A DNA stretch of 10,388 bases, taken from positions 1-10,388 of the forward strand of contig CAMZKQ010000234.1 of assembly GCA_947311265.1 (NCBI GenBank), written 5' to 3'. Below are positions 1 to 8,868 of this stretch, in pieces (within the stretch, counting starts at the first letter, position 1; each line of letters begins with the position of its first letter). The position numbers and the translations under genes are program-made. This DNA is from an uncultured Chlorobiota bacterium (lineage in GTDB: Bacteria; Bacteroidota; Bacteroidia; Bacteroidales; JAADGE01). The notes beneath the pieces were generated by a model that was given only the letters and a program-made list of their open reading frames with translations, was not told where the DNA came from and did not search any database.

Positions 1-3000
1 ACAGTAAACGAAGCAGCAGCATCAACCAACCTACCAGCACTTTATTATTCCACAGCCGCAGGATCAGGAGCAGTATTAAAGTCCAACTTAATAACCATAA
101 TCACCACAGGGCATACCGCAGTAAGTTACAGCCCAGGCCTTTGGAACGCCTTTCCTTTAACAGATGCAAAACCAGACGGCACCGTTTGGGATATATACAC
201 AGATGTACCTTGCGGAACGCCTTGCGTTTTTAATTTCGGCCCCCCAGACCAAGACTCAGGCAGTGGCGGTGGTAGCGAATGCGACAAATACAATAGAGAA
301 CATACATTCCCAAGAGCATGGTTTGGCGGCGCTCTTGTCCCTATGAACACAGACCTTTTCCACGTAATGCCTACCGATAAATATGTAAACAACCAAAGAT
401 CTAATTTTGCTTATGGAGAAATAGCAGTGCCTGCAACAACTTATGTAAATGGAAGCAAAAAAGGCACAAATACTTATCCTGGCTCGCCAGGTGGCATCTG
501 CTTCGAGCCTATTGATGAATACAAAGGCGATGTAGCAAGAAACTACTTCTATATGGCAACACGCTACGAAGCCTTGTGGGTAGGCTGGAATGGCAACTCC
601 ACAGAAGGCGATAAAATAATGGCACCAAACACCTACCCTGCCTTCGATGCTTGGGCATTAAACATGCTATTAGCATGGGACGCTGCCGACCCCGTTGATC
701 AAAAAGAAAAAACAAGAAACGATGCTATTTACCTACAACAAGGCAACAGAAATCCATATATTGACAACCCTGCTTATGTCGGCTTAGTTTGGGGTACAAC
801 CCCAACATTAGCAGTTACTCCATCTACCCTTACGGGATTTACTTACGTGTTTGGCTCAGGTCCTTCGGCAGAACAAACATTTGTACTTTCAGGCACAAAT
901 CTTGATGGAACAGCAGTAACCGTATCCGCCCCAGCGGATTACGAAATTTCTAAAACCACAGGAGCAGGATTTACATCAGGCTCATTAACTTACCCTGCCT
1001 ACGGCGGAGGAAATCAAACCATATTCGTTCGCCTAAAAGTAGGATTAGCAATAGGCACATACAATGGGCAAACCATTACAATAGCAGGTGGTGGCGATGT
1101 TTCAGGGGAATCTGTAACCCCACTCGATGGCGAAGTTACAGCGGTGTCTAGCACTTGCGGACAAGAAGATTTTATTAATGCAGGAAGTGTGAGTACGTAT
1201 AGTACATTTACTTGGACTGGGCTAAATAGTGTAGATTGGACAGCCACTGATGCAAGAAGTGACCAAACACTAGGAGGCGACCAAACAATATTACTAAGAA
1301 ATGGCTCATTAACTAATGATGTTGCTCAAGCAGGTGGCTGTGGAGTAATTGAGTTTGATTATGCAAGAGTTTTTTCAGGTAATTCAACACTAAAAGTATT
1401 TGTTAATGGCACTCAATATGGCGGTGATATTTCTGTAACATCTACTTCTTCGACCCATTTTTCTACCATAGTAAATGCTACAGGAAACATCAGTATTGAA
1501 CTAAGGAATGCCTCTAAACGCACCATAATATCTAACCTTCAATGGTCTTGCTACTCTATTCCTTGCGTAGAACCAACCACTGAAGCCACAGCCTTAGTAT
1601 TTTCTAGCATCACCAGTATATCCATGAGTTTAGCTTGGACAGCCGGCAACGGTGCAAACAGAATTGTAATTGCAAAAGCTGGAAGTTCAGTAGATTTTAC
1701 GCCCGTTGATGGCACAACTTACACCGCAAATGCCTCTTTTGGTTCTGGTACAGAACTTGGCACAGGCAACTATATCGTTTATAATGGTTCAGGCACATCA
1801 GTAAATGTAACCAACCTTATATCTGGCGAAACCTACTATTATAAGGTGTACGAATTTGGCTGCTCGCCGGGTAGCGAAGACTACTTAACATCAGGCACAC
1901 CACTAGAAGACAACGAAACGACTCTACCAACAGACATATCAAACCTTGCAGTAGTTTGCTCCGATGAGTCTAGCGTAGAACTATCATGGAGTTTACCAGC
2001 AGGAAGCTACGATGCCATTGTAGTTACAGCACAGCAAGGAGGCACACCAACTGCCCCAACAGGCAACGGCTCGGCACTAAATGCACCAGACACTGATTTT
2101 TCAACAGCACTCGGCTACGCTGGTGGTGGTGCTGGCGACAAATATGTATTTAATGCAGTCGGCACTTCGGTTACAGTTACAGGATTAACTAATCCATTGT
2201 CTTACACCTATAAAGTATATGTTTATAAAAATGATGCTTGGTCGGTAGGCGTTGCACTAACGCAAACAGCTACAGTTTCAGAAGTAAGCTCAGAAATGGC
2301 CACTTGCGGAAATACACAATCAGACATTACTTGGGCTTTACCGGGTGGCACTTGCTACGACCAAATTTTAGTCGTTGCCAACGAAACCCCGGGCATAGGC
2401 TTTGTACCAGCAGGCGATGGCACGGCCTATACTGCAAACCCTGCTTATACAGCAGCAAACCAAGTGGTTTACAAAGGCACAGGAACAGCAGTAACTGTAA
2501 CAGGGCTTACCAACGGCACAACTTATTACTTTGAAATATTTGTACGCAGCGGAACAACTTGGTCTGCTGGTGTAGAAGTAAGTTGCACCCCTACAACCGC
2601 CATTACATTAGGCTATGGCGATTTAGCCATTGTAGGTATCAATACTGATATCACAAACGCACCACCTAACCCTGATGAAATACAGTTTGTTTGCTTTGTC
2701 GATTTCACAACCGCCACAAGTATTGATTTTACCGACAATGGCTACGAGCGTACCACACTAGGGAAATGGGGCGATACCGAAGGTGTTATTCGACTAACCA
2801 GAACAGGAGGCGATATACCAAAAGGAACAGTAATCACTATCCAAGGACAAAGCAACCAGACAGGAACTGCACCAGCTTTAGGTACAGATTTTAATATCTT
2901 TATTTGTGGGGCCAACGATAATGCCAACTGGACCCTTAGCTCACTATGTAAAAACGATGCAGGAACTGTTTTCTATAGTTATAATATTAATGATACCGAC

Positions 3001-5895
3001 CAAATCTGGATGATGCAAGGTGGCAACTGGGTAAACCCAGCTGGTGCACATAATGCTACCTATTCTGGCAAAGTACTATACGGCTGGACAGCCACAGGCT
3101 GGAAACCTAATATTGGTTCTACTGCCCCTACTTGGACTACAAAAGGCTCACGCTTATTCTCTGGCAACGAATGCTCAAATACAGATGTTTCAGGCAAAGC
3201 AAATGCAGGAAGGGTACGCTACAATGGTCCTGTTACAGCAACTTCGCAAACAGGCTGGGTAGGTCGGTTTAATAATTCTGCCAACTGGCAAGATTATGTA
3301 GATGACCCCACTTACTTTGCGGGCGGTTCATTGCCTTGCGTAATTACAATTTCAGCAGCTGTATTTAACTCTGTATGGACAGGGGCCTCCAATTCCGATT
3401 GGGACGACTGTGCCAACTGGCAAAATTTTAGAGTACCAACCCCTACAAGCGATGTAACATTTGTTACCGATGGCTGCACCAACGATTTAATAATTAAAGT
3501 AGGACAAACTGCCGAATGTAGAAATATTACCATTTCCGGCCCAGCCGGAAACCACTCTATTAAATTAGAAGGTGATGCTACACGAGTACTCAAAATCCAT
3601 GGCAACCTCGAACTTGGCGGTGGAGATGCTATTGATATGGACGATGGAACAGCCGCAGTAGATGGTAAAATTATCATACTAGGCAACTGGAACAACACCG
3701 TAGGCACTACTGCTTTCGCAGAAGGCGATGGGACAGTAGAATTTGCAGGAACAACTACACAAACTATTGCAACAGCAGGAGCAGACGAAACCTTTGCCAG
3801 CCTTAATATTAATAACAGCAGTGCAGCAGGTGTGCAACTCAATAGTGCAACTATAACCACAGGTACACTTACACTTTCTGCAGGCTCATTCGATTTGAAT
3901 GCAAGCAACCTCACTATTTCTGGCGACTATGCCCGCTCTGCAGGAACATTTAAAGGCAATACTGGTTCTGATTTATTAATCAATGGTTCTGGCACACTTG
4001 CTGATTTTGTATTTGCAAATATCCAAGTTTTAGACGAAATCACGATGAATAGAGCGGCTACAAATGCCGTTTTAGCCTCTAACTTAGATGTAAATACCAA
4101 CATGACCATTACCGCAGGAACTATAGAATTAGCCGCAAGTAAAAACTTTACTGTACCTACAATTACTAATACCGCAGGCACAGCAGGGCTTCTACTAAAA
4201 TCGACTGCCACAGGTTCGGCATCGCTAATCCATAGCACCGAAAACGTACCTGCTACTTGCGAGAGATACATGGCTGGCGGCAAATGGGGCTACCTACACA
4301 TGCCTCTTAACGGTGTAGATAAGGACATCTTCAAAGTTACCCCTTTTGGTACAAATCATAATTTCTACTGGTACACCGAACCAACTGCCGACTACTGGGG
4401 AGCAACAGTTGTTTACACCCCAACAGGGTGGACAGAAGAAGCGGTAAGCCCAGTACGAATTGATAGAGGACACATTTTATACCACCCAAGCACACGTACT
4501 TATAATATAACTGGCGGAAACCTATACTTTGATAGCGGTACTGGTAACAAAACATTCAATGTTACAAACACAACCACTGCGGCAGGAACAGTATATGTAC
4601 CAGAACCAAATGCAAACAAAGCATGGACAGAGTTTGATGGTTGGAATTTACTAGGCAACCCATTTACAGCAGCCATAGATTGGACAGCAGTAACTAAAAA
4701 TAATATTGAAAATTTTGTTTATTACTACGATGGAACAAATTACCAATGCTTCGGAGTTTCACCTTACGACCAAGGTATTACACTCAATGGTGGTTCGCGA
4801 TATATCCCTGCCGAGCAAGGCTTCTTTGTAAAAGCAAGTGCTGCCACAGGCACTTTAGTTATCCCAAATGCTGCTCGTGTTCATAACGCACAAGCCTTTT
4901 GGCGAAATACAAATTCCGCCCAAAGCGGAATAATTAAACTGGCTATTTCAACAGGCGACTATACTGACGAAACTATCATACGAACACTACCCAACGCTTC
5001 AGGGGTTACCGAAGAACACGATGGCAACTACGATGCCCACAAAATGTTCGATTGGAACTCGGCACACCCACAGCTCTATACCTTAAATGCTGATAATAGC
5101 AACTCGTTTGCCATTAATAGTATCCCTGAATTTACTGGGCATAAGGTTGTCCCAATGGGTACTTATATTGGCAAAGTAGGGCAGTACACTATATCCAAAG
5201 TTGAAAATAGCTTTGAAAATACGCACGTTTGGCTAGAAGACCGGGCTGAAAATATTTTCACAAATATAAACACTTCCGACTATGTGTTCAACCAAGTGGC
5301 AGAAACTAATAACGCTCGATTTTACTTACATTTTGATTTAAACCATGCCCCAACACTAGAGCTTTCTGTGCCAGACCAACTTACTGATAGGCATGCACTT
5401 TATACCTATACACTTCCTGTAAATCTTTTTGCAGATGAAGATAATGGCGATATTGTAACCCGCTCGGCACAGTTGCAAGGTGGACACCCATTACCAGCAT
5501 GGCTAAATTTTGATGCCACAACAGGGGAATTTTCGGGCACTCCCGACGAAGAGCAAACTTTGGTTATCGAAATTAAAGCCACTGATATTTTTGATGCTTT
5601 TGTTACCGAAGTTTATGTACTTACGGTATCTAATGCCGTTTCGGTTAGCGATATTAGTGCAGATATGATTTCGGTTTACCCTAACCCTGCCAGCGATATA
5701 GTAACTGTATTTGTAGGCAGCCAATTGGCTAATGCTAATATTTCGATAATAAATATTGCTGGGCAAGTGCTTCAAACAGCAACGGCAAAAGGGCAACGCA
5801 GCGAACTAAACATTGCAAAATTAGCCACAGGCATATACTTTATAGAAATTAGTAAAAACGGTACTAAAATCCGTAAAAAACTGATGATTAAGTAA
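1..5895 (+). CDS. Large secreted multidomain endonuclease I-family nuclease with T9SS sorting domain (5' partial)
   Basis: The frame is open from base 1, so the start and any signal peptide lie off the left edge; 1964 residues are visible (numbered from base 1). Residues 1 to about 265 match the Bacteroidota endonuclease I family (His-Me finger, non-specific DNA/RNA cleavage). They carry YNREHTFPRAWF (97-108, E100 and H101 the expected metal ligand and general base), DLFHVMP then VNNQRSN (129-135, metal-binding Asn region), GDVARNYFYMATRY (176-189) and DPVDQ...QGNRNPYIDNP near the domain end. Next come a beta-sandwich-like segment, three fibronectin-III-like modules (about 522-864), a lamin-tail-like segment opening GDLAIVG (about 872-1114), a repetitive Thr/Asn/Gly-rich beta-solenoid-like stretch (about 1122-1414), a cadherin/dystroglycan-like Ig domain (about 1782-1879) and a sorting domain with YPNPASD. 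The inferred role is degradation of extracellular DNA at the cell surface or in the medium. The nuclease and sorting domains are secure; the middle module names are by pattern only. Confidence 0.93.
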   Translation, partial: TVNEAAASTNLPALYYSTAAGSGAVLKSNLITIITTGHTAVSYSPGLWNAFPLTDAKPDGTVWDIYTDVPCGTPCVFNFGPPDQDSGSGGGSECDKYNREHTFPRAWFGGALVPMNTDLFHVMPTDKYVNNQRSNFAYGEIAVPATTYVNGSKKGTNTYPGSPGGICFEPIDEYKGDVARNYFYMATRYEALWVGWNGNSTEGDKIMAPNTYPAFDAWALNMLLAWDAADPVDQKEKTRNDAIYLQQGNRNPYIDNPAYVGLVWGTTPTLAVTPSTLTGFTYVFGSGPSAEQTFVLSGTNLDGTAVTVSAPADYEISKTTGAGFTSGSLTYPAYGGGNQTIFVRLKVGLAIGTYNGQTITIAGGGDVSGESVTPLDGEVTAVSSTCGQEDFINAGSVSTYSTFTWTGLNSVDWTATDARSDQTLGGDQTILLRNGSLTNDVAQAGGCGVIEFDYARVFSGNSTLKVFVNGTQYGGDISVTSTSSTHFSTIVNATGNISIELRNASKRTIISNLQWSCYSIPCVEPTTEATALVFSSITSISMSLAWTAGNGANRIVIAKAGSSVDFTPVDGTTYTANASFGSGTELGTGNYIVYNGSGTSVNVTNLISGETYYYKVYEFGCSPGSEDYLTSGTPLEDNETTLPTDISNLAVVCSDESSVELSWSLPAGSYDAIVVTAQQGGTPTAPTGNGSALNAPDTDFSTALGYAGGGAGDKYVFNAVGTSVTVTGLTNPLSYTYKVYVYKNDAWSVGVALTQTATVSEVSSEMATCGNTQSDITWALPGGTCYDQILVVANETPGIGFVPAGDGTAYTANPAYTAANQVVYKGTGTAVTVTGLTNGTTYYFEIFVRSGTTWSAGVEVSCTPTTAITLGYGDLAIVGINTDITNAPPNPDEIQFVCFVDFTTATSIDFTDNGYERTTLGKWGDTEGVIRLTRTGGDIPKGTVITIQGQSNQTGTAPALGTDFNIFICGANDNANWTLSSLCKNDAGTVFYSYNINDTDQIWMMQGGNWVNPAGAHNATYSGKVLYGWTATGWKPNIGSTAPTWTTKGSRLFSGNECSNTDVSGKANAGRVRYNGPVTATSQTGWVGRFNNSANWQDYVDDPTYFAGGSLPCVITISAAVFNSVWTGASNSDWDDCANWQNFRVPTPTSDVTFVTDGCTNDLIIKVGQTAECRNITISGPAGNHSIKLEGDATRVLKIHGNLELGGGDAIDMDDGTAAVDGKIIILGNWNNTVGTTAFAEGDGTVEFAGTTTQTIATAGADETFASLNINNSSAAGVQLNSATITTGTLTLSAGSFDLNASNLTISGDYARSAGTFKGNTGSDLLINGSGTLADFVFANIQVLDEITMNRAATNAVLASNLDVNTNMTITAGTIELAASKNFTVPTITNTAGTAGLLLKSTATGSASLIHSTENVPATCERYMAGGKWGYLHMPLNGVDKDIFKVTPFGTNHNFYWYTEPTADYWGATVVYTPTGWTEEAVSPVRIDRGHILYHPSTRTYNITGGNLYFDSGTGNKTFNVTNTTTAAGTVYVPEPNANKAWTEFDGWNLLGNPFTAAIDWTAVTKNNIENFVYYYDGTNYQCFGVSPYDQGITLNGGSRYIPAEQGFFVKASAATGTLVIPNAARVHNAQAFWRNTNSAQSGIIKLAISTGDYTDETIIRTLPNASGVTEEHDGNYDAHKMFDWNSAHPQLYTLNADNSNSFAINSIPEFTGHKVVPMGTYIGKVGQYTISKVENSFENTHVWLEDRAENIFTNINTSDYVFNQVAETNNARFYLHFDLNHAPTLELSVPDQLTDRHALYTYTLPVNLFADEDNGDIVTRSAQLQGGHPLPAWLNFDATTGEFSGTPDEEQTLVIEIKATDIFDAFVTEVYVLTVSNAVSVSDISADMISVYPNPASDIVTVFVGSQLANANISIINIAGQVLQTATAKGQRSELNIAKLATGIYFIEISKNGTKIRKKLMIK
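1564..2592 (+). repeat. Three consecutive fibronectin-III-like modules inside the secreted nuclease
   Basis: Three diverged copies are seen at protein level, at about 1564-1923, 1930-2277 and 2278-2592. Each has a core hydrophobic strand with Trp (SLAWTAG, ELSWSLPAG, DITWALPGG), a V-V/I-V-A strand, then GT-(S/A)-V-(N/T)-V-T-(N/G)-L followed by a Tyr-rich strand (TYYYKVYEF, SYTYKVYVY, TYYFEIFVR). Copies one and three also share a GT(T/A)YTAN motif. The DNA copies are not close repeats, so this is old module duplication rather than a recent tandem expansion. Such modules usually act as spacers or adhesive/carbohydrate-contacting domains in secreted bacterial enzymes. Confidence 0.7.
5641..5892 (+). 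other. Type IX secretion C-terminal sorting domain (type A)
   Basis: The last 84 residues of the nuclease have the family pattern: YPNPASD at the front, a central ISIINIAGQVL strand, LNIAKLATGIYFIEI and a final Lys-rich strand ending in KKLMIK. In Bacteroidota this domain directs a Sec-exported protein through the T9SS outer-membrane translocon; it is normally cleaved and the cargo is released or attached to surface lipopolysaccharide. No T9SS machinery gene lies in this window. Confidence 0.95.
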
Positions 5896-5928
5896 ACCAC
5901 AAAGTTCTAGAATTGCTAATGCAATTAT

Positions 5929-5964
5929 AAAAAAGCCAAGCCATTAAATAGCTTGGCTTTTTTT
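5929..5964 (+). terminator. Rho-independent terminator of the secreted nuclease gene
   Basis: A perfect stem pairs AAAAAAGCCAAGC (5929-5941) with GCTTGGCTTTTTT (5951-5963) around a 9-base loop and ends in a seven-T run. It starts 33 bases after the nuclease stop codon. The A run on the left side means it could also act on the minus strand as a second stop for PPDK read-through. Confidence 0.9.
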
Positions 5965-5984
5965 ATGCTTATACAAATCTTGCA

Positions 5985-6016
5985 AAATAAAAAGGAGTTC
6001 CTTTTGGGAACTCCTT
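5985..6016 (-). terminator. Rho-independent terminator of the PPDK gene
   Basis: A 10-base perfect stem, AAGGAGTTCC (5992-6001) with GGAACTCCTT (6007-6016), encloses a 5-base loop. Read on the minus strand it is followed by TTTATTTT, the expected U-rich tail. It lies 40 bases beyond the PPDK stop codon and only about 28 bases from the hairpin serving the convergent nuclease gene. Confidence 0.85.
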
Positions 6017-6056
6017 ACTTTTAACATCTTCTATCGTTAAGAATAATTAGGGTAGC

Positions 6057-8840
6057 TTACTTTTTCTTCTTCCCTTTTTTATTCTTATTCTTTTTCTTCT
6101 TCGCTTTCTTTTTACCTGCTTTTGCAATAGCTTCTTTTATCGTTGCTTGTGCAGCTGCAAGCCTTGCAATCGGCACACGGTAAGGCGAACAGCTAACATA
6201 GTCTAGTCCTACTCTATGGCAAAACTCAACTGACTTTGGTTCTCCACCATGCTCTCCGCAAATACCAAGTTTGATATTCGGACGAGTTTTTCGTCCTTTT
6301 TTCACAGCCATTTTAACCAGTTGTCCTACTCCTTCTTGGTCTAACACCTCGAATGGGTCATTTTTAAGGATACCTTTTTTAAGATAGACTGGCATAAAAA
6401 CTCCAGTATCATCACGGGAGTAGCCAAAAGCCATTTGCGTAAGGTCATTTGTTCCGAATGAGAAAAATTCTGCTGATTTTGCTATTTCATCGGCAGTAAG
6501 TGCAGCACGAGGAATTTCAATCATTGTACCCACCATGTGGTCAATAGTATTTCCTTTTTCTTCAAATATTTTGGCAATTGTTTCACGCACTATGTCTTCT
6601 TGCATTTTCATTTCGGCAAGTGTTCCTGTTAAAGGAATCATTATTTCTGGTTTTGCCACCACGCCTTTGGCTTTTAAGTTGAGTGCAGCCTCAATAATTG
6701 CACGGGTTTGCATGATTGTAATTTCAGGATATGTATTCCCAAGACGGCAACCACGATGCCCCAACATTGGGTTAAATTCGTGCAAACTTTCTACTTTATC
6801 TTTAATTACCGCTACATCAACGCCCATTACTTTTGCCATTTCTGCTTGTCCTTTTTCGTCGTGCGGCACAAATTCGTGCAACGGCGGATCAAGCAAACGT
6901 ACAGTTACAGGGAGGTCGTGCATGGCTTCAAAAATCCCTTCAAAATCTTTACGTTGGATAGGTAATAATCTGTCCAATGCTTCTTCACGGCCTTTAAGGT
7001 CTTTGGCAAGAATCATTTCTCGCATGGCAACAATTTTTTCGCCTTCAAAGAACATATGCTCTGTTCTTGTAAGCCCGATGCCTTTTGCTCCAAAATTACG
7101 GGCAGCTTCGGAGTCGTGAGGTGTATCGGCATTTGTACGCACATACATACGTGCGTATTTGTCGGCAAGTTCCATTATTTTGGCAAAATCACCGCCAACC
7201 TCAGGGTCAATTGTATCTAATTTACCATCGTAAAGCTCTCCTGTTGAGCCGTTTAAAGAAATCCAATCGCCTTCTTTGTAAGTCTTTCCATCTGTCATCA
7301 TTGTGCGGGCTTTGTAGTCAATCTTAATTGAACCTGCACCAGACACACAGCATTTGCCCATTCCTCTTGCAACAACTGCAGCATGGGAAGTCATGCCTCC
7401 TTTTGCCGTTAAAATACCTTTTGAAATATTCATTCCTTCAAGGTCTTCGGGAGAAGTTTCTATACGTGCAAGGATTGTATTTTCGTATTTATTGGCTTCA
7501 TCGGCAAAGAAAACAAGTTGGCCTGTAGCCGCTCCGGGTGATGCGGGAAGCCCTTTTGCTTGCACTTCTGCTTGAGCGATAGCTTCTTTTGAGAAAACAG
7601 GATGTAAAAGTTCGTCTAGTTTTTCAGGTTCTTGACGCATGATTGCTTCTTTTTCGTCAATCATACCTTCATTTAGCATATCTACTGCAATTTTTACCAT
7701 TGCTGCACCTGTTCTTTTTCCTGTTCGGGTTTGAAGGAGCCATAATTTACCGTCCTGAACAGTAAATTCAATATCTTGCATATCAGAATAATGCTGCTCA
7801 AGTTGCTCTTGAATTGCATTTAATTCTTTATAGCGTTCTGGCATTCTCTCTTCCAATGAAGGGAATGATTTTACTCTTTCATCTTCTGAAACATTTGCAA
7901 GAACTGCCCAACGTTTTGAGCCTTCGAGGGTGATTTGCTGTGGCGTTCTAACTCCTGCAACAACGTCTTCTCCCTGAGCATCAATTAGATATTCGCCGTT
8001 GAAAAGATTTTCTCCTGTTCCTGCATCACGAGTAAAAGCAACGCCAGTTGATGAGTTTTGCCCCATATTTCCGAAAACCATTGCTTGCACATTTACTGCT
8101 GTACCCCATTCTCCGGGTATTTTATTAAGTGTTCTGTAATAAACGGCACGGTCGGTGTTCCAACTATCGAAAACGGCCATTACGGCTTTCCAAAGTTGTT
8201 CCCAAGGGTCGTCTGGGAAGCTATGTCCTGTTCGTTTTTTTACTGCTGCTTTGAATTGTTTTACTAATACTTTAAAATCATCAACGGTAAAATCAAGGTC
8301 AGATTTATAGCCTTTTTCTTCTTGAAGTGCTTCCATTATTTCTTCAAATGGGTCGATGTCTTCTTTTGATTCGGGGCTCATGCCTAGCACAACATCACCG
8401 TACATCTGAACGAACCTACGGTAAGAATCCCATGCAAAACGTGGGTTACCTGATTTTTTTGCAATGCCTTCAACAGCAGCATCATTTAAGCCAAGATTAA
8501 GGACTGTATCCATCATACCCGGCATTGAAACTCTTGCTCCTGAGCGTACTGATACTAATAATGGGTTTTCGTTTGAACCGAAAGCCGTTCCCATTATTGT
8601 TTCTACCTGTTTTACTGCTGCTTCAACTTCTTTTTTAAGTAATTCTCTTACTTTTTCTTCTCCGAGTAGGTTGTACTCTGTACACACTTCGGTTGTAACT
8701 GTAAACCCCGGGGGTACAGGCACTCCAATTAAGTTCATTTCGGCAAGGTTGGCCCCTTTTCCGCCGAGCAAATTTTTCATTGACGTTTTACCTTCGGCTT
8801 TCTTGTTGCCAAAAGTATAGACTCTTTTTTTGTCTGACAT
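6057..8840 (-). CDS. ppdK: Pyruvate, phosphate dikinase
   Basis: The 927-residue enzyme interconverts pyruvate + ATP + phosphate with PEP + AMP + pyrophosphate in the cytosol, working in PPi-dependent glycolysis or gluconeogenesis. The N-terminal ATP-grasp nucleotide domain begins with LLGGKGANLAEM (25-36). The central phosphohistidine domain has GGMTSHAAVVARG (about 481-493) with catalytic H486 and T484, the position phosphorylated by the PPDK regulatory protein in enzymes that have one. The C-terminal PEP/pyruvate TIM barrel has GTNDLTQ (796-802) and GICGEHGG (859-866) with the conserved catalytic Cys C861. The ATG at 8840 was chosen because MSDKKRVYTFG matches the usual N-terminus; the frame stays open to a TTG at 8912, but those 24 residues look like leader. 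No Shine-Dalgarno is visible; the upstream bases are AAATAAATATA. The family is about 870-910 residues; the excess is a tail of 15 Lys in the last 21 residues. The gene is monocistronic. Confidence 0.97.
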   Translation of the reverse strand: MSDKKRVYTFGNKKAEGKTSMKNLLGGKGANLAEMNLIGVPVPPGFTVTTEVCTEYNLLGEEKVRELLKKEVEAAVKQVETIMGTAFGSNENPLLVSVRSGARVSMPGMMDTVLNLGLNDAAVEGIAKKSGNPRFAWDSYRRFVQMYGDVVLGMSPESKEDIDPFEEIMEALQEEKGYKSDLDFTVDDFKVLVKQFKAAVKKRTGHSFPDDPWEQLWKAVMAVFDSWNTDRAVYYRTLNKIPGEWGTAVNVQAMVFGNMGQNSSTGVAFTRDAGTGENLFNGEYLIDAQGEDVVAGVRTPQQITLEGSKRWAVLANVSEDERVKSFPSLEERMPERYKELNAIQEQLEQHYSDMQDIEFTVQDGKLWLLQTRTGKRTGAAMVKIAVDMLNEGMIDEKEAIMRQEPEKLDELLHPVFSKEAIAQAEVQAKGLPASPGAATGQLVFFADEANKYENTILARIETSPEDLEGMNISKGILTAKGGMTSHAAVVARGMGKCCVSGAGSIKIDYKARTMMTDGKTYKEGDWISLNGSTGELYDGKLDTIDPEVGGDFAKIMELADKYARMYVRTNADTPHDSEAARNFGAKGIGLTRTEHMFFEGEKIVAMREMILAKDLKGREEALDRLLPIQRKDFEGIFEAMHDLPVTVRLLDPPLHEFVPHDEKGQAEMAKVMGVDVAVIKDKVESLHEFNPMLGHRGCRLGNTYPEITIMQTRAIIEAALNLKAKGVVAKPEIMIPLTGTLAEMKMQEDIVRETIAKIFEEKGNTIDHMVGTMIEIPRAALTADEIAKSAEFFSFGTNDLTQMAFGYSRDDTGVFMPVYLKKGILKNDPFEVLDQEGVGQLVKMAVKKGRKTRPNIKLGICGEHGGEPKSVEFCHRVGLDYVSCSPYRVPIARLAAAQATIKEAIAKAGKKKAKKKKNKNKKGKKKK

Positions 8841-8854
8841 TATATTTATTTTAG

Positions 8855-8868
8855 CCTGCACTTGCAGG
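8855..8868 (-). repeat. Short perfect inverted repeat in the PPDK leader
   Basis: CCTGCA (8855-8860) and TGCAGG (8863-8868) form a perfect 6-base inverted repeat separated by 2 bases, centred about 22 bases upstream of the PPDK ATG. As RNA it could form a small hairpin with a 4-base loop next to the initiation region; as DNA it could be a dimer-binding site. It stands out because the surrounding spacer is very AT-rich. No function is established. Confidence 0.4.

Noticed and set aside
126..392. 88-codon minus-strand open frame at the left edge
   Set aside because: It overlaps the endonuclease I domain coding sequence on the opposite strand and has no homology-like features.
3533..3551. Perfect 8-base inverted repeat TTTCCGGC/GCCGGAAA with a 3-base loop
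   Set aside because: It lies inside the nuclease coding region and encodes ordinary Ser-Gly-Pro-Ala-Gly; it has no T run and no sign of selection beyond coding.
3312..3914. 200-codon open frame on the minus strand
   Set aside because: It lies wholly inside the nuclease frame on the opposite strand, has low-complexity Val/Ser/Pro composition and matches no recognisable domain; it is a shadow frame.
4913..4931. 7-base inverted repeat ATTCCGC/GCGGAAT
   Set aside because: It is inside the nuclease coding frame with no terminator or operator context and is likely chance.
6535..7119. 194-codon open frame on the plus strand
   Set aside because: It is antisense to the well-conserved PPDK barrel, shows Ser/Ile/Cys-rich shadow composition and has no recognisable family motif.
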